From positions 1 to 13,755 of the forward strand of contig MFPH01000003.1 of the NCBI GenBank assembly GCA_001782645.1: DNA of 13,755 nucleotides, in the 5' to 3' direction. Position numbers and translations under genes: made by a program. Shown piece after piece: positions 6,962 through 12,828 of this stretch; within the stretch, counting starts at the first letter, position 1, and every line of letters starts with the position of its first letter. Origin of the DNA: Candidatus Levybacteria bacterium RIFCSPLOWO2_12_FULL_37_14 (GTDB lineage Bacteria; Patescibacteriota; Microgenomatia; Levybacterales; UBA12049). The notes beneath the pieces are model-generated. The model was not told the origin of the DNA. It saw nothing but the letters and a program-made list of their open reading frames with translations, and did no database searches.

Positions 6962-6990
6962 ACTTTACACGGTTTCGTCCCATTTGTCAA
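6962..6990 (-). promoter_or_regulatory. Promoter of guaB, leaderless spacing
   Basis: On the minus strand a consensus TTGACA (6990-6985), a 17-bp spacer and TAAAGT (6967-6962). Only five bases separate the -10 box from the ATG, so transcription should begin at or within a base of the A of the start codon. It lies after the stop of the ParB-like gene, so guaB is an independent unit. Confidence 0.72.
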
Positions 6991-7006
6991 GCCAAAAAGC
7001 CTATTT

Positions 7007-7624
7007 TTATCTCCTTGGTTCACCTACATTTTCAAAAGCACTGTTGAAATTCCGATAATATTTATAAACATCTTCCAGCGGAAATCTCCAGAACCTTTTA
7101 TCCTTTTTATCGGGCGCTGTTTGTACGAGCTTTACATCCTGCCATCCATAAGGATTTACATAACCCAAAATTGGATATTTTTCATCAACTTTTGCAATCT
7201 TAATTACCTGCGCTGTCTTCAATCTTTGACTTCTGGCAATACTTATTCTATGGCACCCGTCAAGAATAATTGGAATTACAGACCCATTTTTCTCGCGCTG
7301 ATACTCAACAACTACCGGAAGCAAAGTGTGTATCTTTTTGCTTTCATTCGTAACGTAAGAAGAAACATATCCGTTAAGATTAAACATGTCTATGTTCTTC
7401 TCCCGAAGTGCTTCTTGCAAATCTTTCAATTTTCCTAACACTCTTTCTATTTGATAGAACTGCTCAGGAATTAAAATTGAAACAGGCAAAGTAACAAGTT
7501 CGATTTCCGCATTTTTATAAACATAAATCGGATTATCCGTATTTGAAGAATGTAAAAGCGTTACTTTTTTTAATCTTTTAATAAGTTCCTCTTTTGAATG
7601 TTTTTTAAAACTTAATATCTTCAT
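7007..7624 (-). CDS. ParB/sulfiredoxin-like domain protein of unknown role
   Basis: A 205-residue soluble protein I do not recognise as a named gene. An IELVTLPVSILIPEQF strand-turn, LPVVVEYQ, and the box IILDGCHRISIA (D122, H125, R126) resemble the ParB N-terminal nuclease-type fold, where a DG.HR or GxHR motif binds nucleotide. The ParB helix-turn-helix and dimer domains are absent, so it is not a chromosome-partition ParB. The C-terminal part (YPILGYVNPYGWQDV, then KDKRFWRFPLEDVYKYY) has no family I can name. It is divergent from a nucleotide kinase across 31 bp, and the two may share regulation. Nucleotide binding or hydrolysis is possible from the fold but unproven. Confidence 0.6.
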   Translation of the reverse strand: MKILSFKKHSKEELIKRLKKVTLLHSSNTDNPIYVYKNAEIELVTLPVSILIPEQFYQIERVLGKLKDLQEALREKNIDMFNLNGYVSSYVTNESKKIHTLLPVVVEYQREKNGSVIPIILDGCHRISIARSQRLKTAQVIKIAKVDEKYPILGYVNPYGWQDVKLVQTAPDKKDKRFWRFPLEDVYKYYRNFNSAFENVGEPRR

Positions 7625-7636
7625 GCAGATAATTAT

Positions 7637-7665
7637 ACTATAATAATCATATTAAATGAGAACAA
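7637..7665 (-). promoter_or_regulatory. Promoter of the ParB-like gene in the divergent region
   Basis: On the minus strand TTGTTC (7665-7660), a 17-bp spacer and TATAGT (7642-7637). A start point near 7630 leaves a leader of about six nt. The -35 box lies within the first codons of the divergent kinase gene, so the two transcription units overlap here. Confidence 0.5.
7639..7644 (+). promoter_or_regulatory. Candidate -10 box of the kinase gene
   Basis: A perfect TATAAT lies 11 bases before the ATG at 7656, predicting a leader of about five nt. No matching -35 box is seen, so the call is tentative. It is interleaved with the minus-strand promoter of the ParB-like gene. Confidence 0.35.
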
Positions 7666-8315
7666 AAGGATTGTTTGTCATAGTAGACGGACCAAGTGCG
7701 AGTGGGAAAGATAGTGTTATTCAACAGGTCCTGAAAGATTTATATACGCTAGGTATTCAAGCTCTCTCCATCCAGGAAACCAGAGAAAGAGATTATAACC
7801 GAGAAAAGATTTTATCAGCAAAAAATTTCGGAGATAAAAAAACTGCAGAAGCAATCATTAACGAAAGGGTAAAAATTTATCAAACAAAAATTATTCCCCA
7901 ATTGTCGGATGGGAGGTTTATGATTGCCAATCGCGGGGAAACAACAACTTTGGCTTATCAAACCATTGGAAAAGAAATGGTCATGGAAGATGTCTGGAAA
8001 ATGCACAGAAATGCAAATATACCTCTCCCTGACTTGGTAATTATTCTCAATTGCAGCGTTGAGGAAGCCTTACGAAGAGAAATCCTGAAAAAGACTTCTG
8101 ACAATAATAAAGATAAAAATTCTCTAAGCGGAAATTTTACGCAAAATTTTGAAAGAAGAAAACAAATCCATACCCATTACGAAAGGGTGAAAGATTTTCT
8201 GGAGAAAAAAGGAATTGCTGTAATTTATCTTAAAACCGACGTTATGGACGTGCAGGAAGGGAGCCGGGAAATTGTAGATTTTATTAAAAATAAGCTAAAC
8301 TACATGCATGAATAA
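7656..8315 (+). CDS. Thymidylate-kinase-like nucleotide kinase
   Basis: A P-loop kinase of 219 residues, near the 200-220 of dTMP kinases. Seen: Walker A GPSASGKDS (12-20), a TRE segment at 42-44 like the TREPGG of dTMP kinase but continuing RDY, the NRGETTTLAYQ block (92-102) in the place of the DRYxxSxxAYQ substrate motif, PDLVIILNCSVEEALRR (125-141), and a basic lid region up to about 170. The expected reaction is ATP-dependent phosphorylation of a (deoxy)nucleoside monophosphate. Loss of the canonical DRY and PGG residues makes dTMP specificity uncertain, so no tmk symbol is given. It overlaps the next gene by eight bases, implying translational coupling with a deoxyribonucleotidase acting on the same class of substrate. 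Confidence 0.75.
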   Translation: MRTKGLFVIVDGPSASGKDSVIQQVLKDLYTLGIQALSIQETRERDYNREKILSAKNFGDKKTAEAIINERVKIYQTKIIPQLSDGRFMIANRGETTTLAYQTIGKEMVMEDVWKMHRNANIPLPDLVIILNCSVEEALRREILKKTSDNNKDKNSLSGNFTQNFERRKQIHTHYERVKDFLEKKGIAVIYLKTDVMDVQEGSREIVDFIKNKLNYMHE

Positions 8316-8853
8316 GAAAATAATTTTGGTTGACATAGATGGCGTATTGGCTGATTTTGAAATGGGATTTATTAAGGCATGGGGAAAAAAATTTCCTACT
8401 CATCCGAAGGTGCCCCTTGAAGGAAGAAAGGCATTTCGCCTTGCAGAAAGTTATCCAAACGGGCTAGAAAAAGAGATACAAAGTATCCTCTCTGCTCCCG
8501 GATTCTTCGAGAATCTGAATACAATTCCCGGAGGTAAAGAAGCATTGAAAAAAATGCAAGATTTGGGACATGAGGTTCTTATCTGCACAAGTCCTATATC
8601 TAATTATAAAAACTGTGTTCCGGAGAAATATCGTTGGGTGGCAATAAATCTGGGTTTTGAGTGGACAAAAAGAATTATTATGATCAAAGATAAAACCCTT
8701 GTTTTTGGAGACATACTGATTGATGACAAACCCGAACATACCGGCTTGAGAGAGCCGGTCTGGAAACATGTGCTTTTTGAAGCCCCATACAATCAACATG
8801 TCAAAACCAAACTCCGAATCACGTGGGATAATTGGGAAAGAATATTGGAATAA
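8308..8853 (+). CDS. HAD-superfamily 5'(3')-deoxyribonucleotidase
   Basis: Predicted to remove phosphate from deoxynucleoside monophosphates. The 181 residues match the NT5C-type family: motif I DIDGVLADF (D9 nucleophile, D11 acid/base), motif II T94-S95 in ICTSPISNY, lysine K121 or K127 as motif III, and motif IV GDILIDDKPEH (D135, D139, D140). The small cap region with AWGKKFP and PGFFENL between motifs I and II fits this family. The ATG overlaps the kinase stop (8308-8315). A kinase-phosphatase pair on dNMPs could set pool size or remove unusual nucleotides. It converges on ftsH with nine bases between stops. Confidence 0.82.
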   Translation: MNKKIILVDIDGVLADFEMGFIKAWGKKFPTHPKVPLEGRKAFRLAESYPNGLEKEIQSILSAPGFFENLNTIPGGKEALKKMQDLGHEVLICTSPISNYKNCVPEKYRWVAINLGFEWTKRIIMIKDKTLVFGDILIDDKPEHTGLREPVWKHVLFEAPYNQHVKTKLRITWDNWERILE

Positions 8854-8862
8854 ATTTACAAA

Positions 8863-10734
8863 TTAGGCTTTTGCGGGAACAAGTATTTTTTTGGGGCCAA
8901 GGAGTTTGACAAAATCATCAGCATCAATTGTTTCTTTTTTCAAAAGTTCTTCTGCAAGAATATCAAGTTTTGATTTTAATTTCGCCAAAATTACCACTGC
9001 ATTTCTATAAGCTGCATCCGTAATTTTTTTAATCTGATCATCAATTTTTCCTGCCATAATCGGGGAGATATTTTTCTGATCATAAAAAGTTTTCTGTTCA
9101 TTGTCCAAATTAATTGGTCCCAAATCACTCATTCCATACTCAACCACCATCATTCTTGCAACTTGAGTTGCTTTGGAAATATCATCCGCTGCTCCGGTTG
9201 TCATTTCTTTGAAAATCATGTTTTCCGCAGCTCGCCCCCCAAGCATTACGCTAATTTGCTCAACCAATCTTGTTTTTGTTTCATGAACATGTTCTGTCGG
9301 CTCCATCATTGTATGCCCCAAACTCATGCCACGACTGACAATTGAGATTCGGTGAACCGGATCCATATGCGGCATTTCCCATGAAACAATTGCATGCCCT
9401 GCTTCATGATAAGCAGTCATTTTTCTATCCTCATCCGACTGCAGCCTTTTTTTCTCAGGGCCTAATTTTACTTTTGTGGCTGCTTCTTCAATATCTTTGG
9501 TGTCAATCGCTTTTTTACCTAATCTTGCCGCCAGAATCGCCGCCTCATTAAGCATATTTTCCAAATCCGCGCCGGAAAATCCGACAGTTCTTTTGGCCAC
9601 CTTTTCCCAATCAACACCGGGCGCAAAAGGTTTGCCTCTGGCATGAATTGCTAGAATTGCTTTTCTTCCGACAACATCCGGCATATCCAGAACCACTCTT
9701 CTATCAAATCTTCCCGGACGAATCAGCGCTGGATCCAAAACATCAGGCCGATTTGTTGCTGCCATAACCACTAATTGTTCTGTCGGAGCAAACCCATCCA
9801 TTTCAACCAGAATTTGATTTAAGGTTTGCTCTCTTTCATCATGACCTCCCATGAAACCTGCTCCGCGCTGTCTACCGATCGCATCAACCTCATCAATAAA
9901 AATAATTGCGGGCTGGGCTTTTTTTGCAGTATTGAATAAATCCCGGACACGGGATGCCCCAACCCCAACTAACATTTCCATAAATTCCGATCCTGCCATG
10001 GAGAAAAACGCGACATTTGCCTCACCCGCCGTTGCTCTTGCCAAAAGTGTTTTTCCTGTTCCTGAAGGTCCAACCATCAGGACACCTTTTGGCGTACGAG
10101 CTCCCATAGCCTTATATTTACCCGGATTCTTTAAGAAATCTACAATCTCCGTTAATTCCTGCTTTGCCTCATCAACGCCTGCGACATCTGCAAAGCTAAT
10201 TTTTGGCGTATCTTTGCTAAAAAGCTTTGCCGAGGATTTACCAAAGGAAAAAATATTTTCCTGCGCTCCGCGGGCCTGGCGAAAAATAAAGTAAAAAAAT
10301 GCAACCATCAAAAGAATTGGAAGAACGGAAGAAATAATGTTCAGCCAATTATTAAATCCTGTTTCATCTTTTATGGTAATCTTTGTTTTATTTAGCTCCA
10401 CACCGGCATCTTTAAATATCTGATAAACATTTGCTCCTGCTTCTTTGAAGCTTTGAAAAGTTTCTTTTCCTTCCGTAAGCACAAGTTTATTCTCCAAAAC
10501 TTCTATTTCCGTAACTTTATTCTCCTTAACATCTAAGACCACTTGAGAAAGAGGAATTGTTTTCGTACTCTTAAATGATTGATTGTTATTAATGCCCGTG
10601 AAAATAAACATTGCAAAAAGGAACAAAAATGCATAAATTAAAAGATTTTTCCACGAAAAATTAAGCTTAACTTTGACGATTTTTTGTCTCCGATGATTTT
10701 TATTCTGTACTGTAGGATTTTTTCCGTTTGCCAT
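8863..10734 (-). CDS. ftsH: ATP-dependent zinc metalloprotease FtsH
   Basis: Membrane-anchored AAA+ protease that degrades misfolded membrane proteins and short-lived regulators. The 623 residues hold TM1 (about 30-47), an extracytoplasmic domain (48-132), TM2 (about 133-151), the AAA module with Walker A GPSGTGKT (222-229), Walker B IIFIDE (277-282) and second region of homology ATNRPDVLDPALIRPGRFDR, then the protease with HEAGH (443-447) and the third zinc ligand D518 in TTGAADDISKAT. The pore loop reads FMEMLVGVG, with Leu255 where E. coli FtsH has the key Phe of MFVG. Walker A has Ser in place of the second Pro. It has its own promoter and lies downstream of trpS. The start MANGKN is set by a promoter at leaderless distance. 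Confidence 0.97.
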   Translation of the reverse strand: MANGKNPTVQNKNHRRQKIVKVKLNFSWKNLLIYAFLFLFAMFIFTGINNNQSFKSTKTIPLSQVVLDVKENKVTEIEVLENKLVLTEGKETFQSFKEAGANVYQIFKDAGVELNKTKITIKDETGFNNWLNIISSVLPILLMVAFFYFIFRQARGAQENIFSFGKSSAKLFSKDTPKISFADVAGVDEAKQELTEIVDFLKNPGKYKAMGARTPKGVLMVGPSGTGKTLLARATAGEANVAFFSMAGSEFMEMLVGVGASRVRDLFNTAKKAQPAIIFIDEVDAIGRQRGAGFMGGHDEREQTLNQILVEMDGFAPTEQLVVMAATNRPDVLDPALIRPGRFDRRVVLDMPDVVGRKAILAIHARGKPFAPGVDWEKVAKRTVGFSGADLENMLNEAAILAARLGKKAIDTKDIEEAATKVKLGPEKKRLQSDEDRKMTAYHEAGHAIVSWEMPHMDPVHRISIVSRGMSLGHTMMEPTEHVHETKTRLVEQISVMLGGRAAENMIFKEMTTGAADDISKATQVARMMVVEYGMSDLGPINLDNEQKTFYDQKNISPIMAGKIDDQIKKITDAAYRNAVVILAKLKSKLDILAEELLKKETIDADDFVKLLGPKKILVPAKA

Positions 10735-10741
10735 CGCGAGA

Positions 10742-10770
10742 AGTATACCACAATTTCATGCCCAATCCAA
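10742..10770 (-). promoter_or_regulatory. Promoter of ftsH, extended -10, leaderless spacing
   Basis: On the minus strand TTGGAT (10770-10765), a 17-bp spacer ending in TGG, and TATACT (10747-10742), making an extended -10. Seven bases separate it from the ATG, so the transcript should start at or one base before the start codon. No Shine-Dalgarno is present. Confidence 0.68.
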
Positions 10771-10796
10771 GGTTAATTCTAGCTGGATAAGGAATT

Positions 10797-11774
10797 CTAA
10801 ACCAATCCCATTTTCAACCTTACCTCTTTCATTGTCTCTTCTGCCATCCGGGAACATTTTATTTGGCCTTCTTCAATTATTGAATCTACCAACGTTGGAT
10901 TATTTTCAAACTCTTTTCTTTTTGCTTGAAACGGCTGTAATTCTTTAAAAATTGTTTTGGCTAAAGCCTCTTTTAGCTCCGAATATCTGATTTTTTTAGC
11001 CTTATAGTCCTGTTCAAATTTAATGCACTCTTTGTCCAACTTAAATAATCTTAAAAGTGCAAACAGATTCGCAGTTCCGCCTGTTTTTGGCAATTCTCCG
11101 CCAATAACTCCGCTGTCTGTTGGAGCACCGGCTAAACGCTTTCTTATCGTTTCCAAATCGTCTGTTAAGTTAATAAAGCTTCCGCTAATTGACTTGCTCA
11201 TCTTACCTGCCCCCACCAAAGAAGGCACATAGTCTCCTTCGGTTTTGAATCTTTGCGGTTGCGGAAAAGTTTGGCCAAACATGGAATTAAACTTGCGGGC
11301 GATTTCTCTGGCAACTTCGATATGCGGCTCTTGATCAATTCCCACCGGCACCAATTCTGCCTTGTAAAGCAAAATATCCGCAGCCATTAAAACCGGATAA
11401 TACAAAAGCCCCATATTCACATATTTTGGATACTGAATCTTTTTTTCCTTGTAAGTTGGCAAATCCTCAAGACGGGAAACTTGATAAATAGTAGAAAGCA
11501 AATAAGCGAGTTCCACATGCTGTAAAACTGTTGACTGAATTTCCAAATGACACTTTTTCGGATCCAATCCTGCAGTAAGATAATCAATAATAATTTCCCT
11601 GACGGATTGTTTTAAAGTTTTTGGATCATAGGGAATTGTAATGGTATGCAAGTCAACCACGGAAAAAACACAGTCATAAGAATCTTGTAAGGCTAACATT
11701 CCCTTGACTGCTCCAAAATAATTCCCCAGATGCAACCTCCCCGTTGCTCTTATTCCCGAATAAACTCTTTTCAT
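10797..11774 (-). CDS. trpS: Tryptophanyl-tRNA synthetase
   Basis: Charges tRNA-Trp with tryptophan. The 325-residue class I synthetase is of normal length. Seen: the HIGH-type motif GRLHLGNYFGA at about 12-22, the tryptophan/AMP pocket segment YPVLMAADILLY, VGIDQEPHIEVAREIARKFN, and the KMSKS loop in GAGKMSKSISG. The C-terminal helical domain ends KMGLV. It begins three bases after the stop of the broken racemase gene, so it is probably the last gene of a unit starting at the TrpR-like promoter, although the frameshift upstream might reduce coupling. Confidence 0.97.
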   Translation of the reverse strand: MKRVYSGIRATGRLHLGNYFGAVKGMLALQDSYDCVFSVVDLHTITIPYDPKTLKQSVREIIIDYLTAGLDPKKCHLEIQSTVLQHVELAYLLSTIYQVSRLEDLPTYKEKKIQYPKYVNMGLLYYPVLMAADILLYKAELVPVGIDQEPHIEVAREIARKFNSMFGQTFPQPQRFKTEGDYVPSLVGAGKMSKSISGSFINLTDDLETIRKRLAGAPTDSGVIGGELPKTGGTANLFALLRLFKLDKECIKFEQDYKAKKIRYSELKEALAKTIFKELQPFQAKRKEFENNPTLVDSIIEEGQIKCSRMAEETMKEVRLKMGLV

Positions 11775-11777
11775 ATT

Positions 11778-12498
11778 TTATATTGTATTTTGTTTGTAAT
11801 ACTTTTGCAATAAAGCCATGGCCAAAATTTCAACCGAATTATAGACAGGTAAAACATATTTTTCTGGAAATATTAAGGGTAATTCTGTACATCCCAGAAT
11901 AATTGCTTGTGCTCCTCTTTGCTTTAGAGAGTCGCTAACCGATACAAGTTTTTGCCGATCTTGCTCTGCTATTTTGCCCCTTAAAACATTTCTGATTATT
12001 TTTTCTAAAAGAGCTTGTTCTTTTCTTTTGGGAATGATCGTGTTTACTCCTTTTATTTTCAAAGCTTTTTGATATAAAGCATACTTTATTGTGGATGGAG
12101 TTGCCATTAATCCAACTTTATTTATTCTGTCTCTATTAACTTGTTTTGCCACTTCATTAATCATGGAAATAAATGGAATTTTTGAAACAGATTGAAGCTC
12201 CTCAATCAAAATATGAGCAGTGTTACATGCAATTACCAAACATAAAATATCAAAACTATGTAATTGGATTGCCCTACGCTTAAGCATTTCAAATGCTATT
12301 TTTCTCTCGGAAATATTGGAAATAAAATCAGGAACTGGGATGGAGTATATAATTATCTCCGGAAAGTCGCAATTATTCTTTGCGCCAAAAATACCTAACT
12401 GACATTCTTATCAGCAGGTCATATAAATACGATGAAGCCTGAGGCCCCATTCCGCCCAAAATACCGATAATGCTTTTCTTGTTTTTTAATTTATACAT
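11778..12498 (-). pseudogene. Aspartate/glutamate racemase-family gene with a one-base frameshift
   Basis: The frame from ATG 12498 encodes the racemase N-terminus (SIIGILGGMGPQASSYLYDL) but ends after 41 codons at TAA 12375-12373. Removing one base from the five-A run at 12387-12391 (T run on the coding strand) joins it to the downstream frame and gives 239 residues, the usual length. The joined protein has both catalytic cysteines (C91 in IACNTAH, C203 in ILGCTELPL) and continues YFGAKNNCDFPEIIIYSIPVPDF across the join, as the family expects. It may be a recent pseudogene, a sequencing error in a homopolymer, or a frameshift site. A downstream ATG (12287) could yield a 169-residue piece lacking the N-terminal glycine motif. 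The ATG overlaps the TrpR-like stop by eight bases. Confidence 0.85.
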
Positions 12499-12745
12499 TC
12501 TTAAATCTTCCTTCCCGTAATTCTCGTGAACCCCTCGTTACTGTCGCAACACCAACATGCAATTTTCCTGCAATATCATGATGCGAAATACCGCGCTTGA
12601 GCATTTTGACAATTTGCAATCTATTAGAAATCTCCAAAAGTTCTTTTGGCGTCAGGATCCCTTGCAAAAAATCATACATTTCCTTTCTTGTTTTTATCCC
12701 TAAGAACATTTCTGCCAATTCTTCAAGATTCTTATTTAACTTCAT
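12491..12745 (-). CDS. TrpR/YerC-family DNA-binding regulator
   Basis: An 84-residue all-helical repressor of the Trp repressor fold. LTPKELLEISNRLQIVKMLKRG leads into a helix-turn-helix (ISHHDIAGKLHVGVATVTRGSREL). By alignment from memory with E. coli TrpR, residues matching T44, R54, R84 and G85 of the tryptophan pocket are kept, but the S88 position is Glu, so tryptophan binding is uncertain, as in YerC-like relatives. The start is the second of two adjacent ATGs: a consensus promoter places the transcript start on it. A longer frame to 12835 would run through that promoter. It heads a group with the racemase gene and trpS. An ACTAGT palindrome over its own -10 box suggests autoregulation. 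Confidence 0.82.
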   Translation of the reverse strand: MKLNKNLEELAEMFLGIKTRKEMYDFLQGILTPKELLEISNRLQIVKMLKRGISHHDIAGKLHVGVATVTRGSRELREGRFKNV

Positions 12746-12746
12746 C

Positions 12747-12780
12747 ATACTAGTATACAGATATTGAAAGAGTTTGTCAA
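12747..12780 (-). promoter_or_regulatory. Promoter and putative operator of the TrpR-like gene
   Basis: On the minus strand a consensus TTGACA (12780-12775), a 17-bp spacer and TATACT (12757-12752). The second ATG lies six bases beyond, so the mRNA should be leaderless. The perfect 10-bp palindrome ATACTAGTAT (12747-12756) covers the -10 box and the start region; its ACTAGT core is the word found in half-sites of the E. coli trp operator. Repressor binding here would block initiation. The operator role is inferred. Confidence 0.65.
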
Positions 12781-12793
12781 GTAGTAAGTGCTT

Positions 12794-12828
12794 AAAAAAA
12801 ACAGACAATGGGGTTAAATTCTTTACCC
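12794..12828 (-). terminator. Weak candidate terminator after tgt
   Basis: On the minus strand GGGTAAA (12828-12822) can pair with TTTAACCC (12818-12811) with one bulge and a three-base loop, overlapping the tgt stop codon. A run of eight T follows, but only after about nine further bases, which is looser than a standard intrinsic terminator. Confidence 0.25.

Noticed and set aside
8854..8862. Bidirectional terminator between the nucleotidase gene and ftsH
   Set aside because: Only nine A+T-rich bases lie between the stops and no stem is visible.
9851..10294. 147-codon plus-strand frame opposite ftsH
   Set aside because: Shadow of the conserved AAA domain; no independent evidence of coding.
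10720..10734. MANGK at the FtsH N-terminus as another copy of the guaA ATTTGCC repeat
   Set aside because: Only one partial unit and no tandem array; similarity is probably chance.
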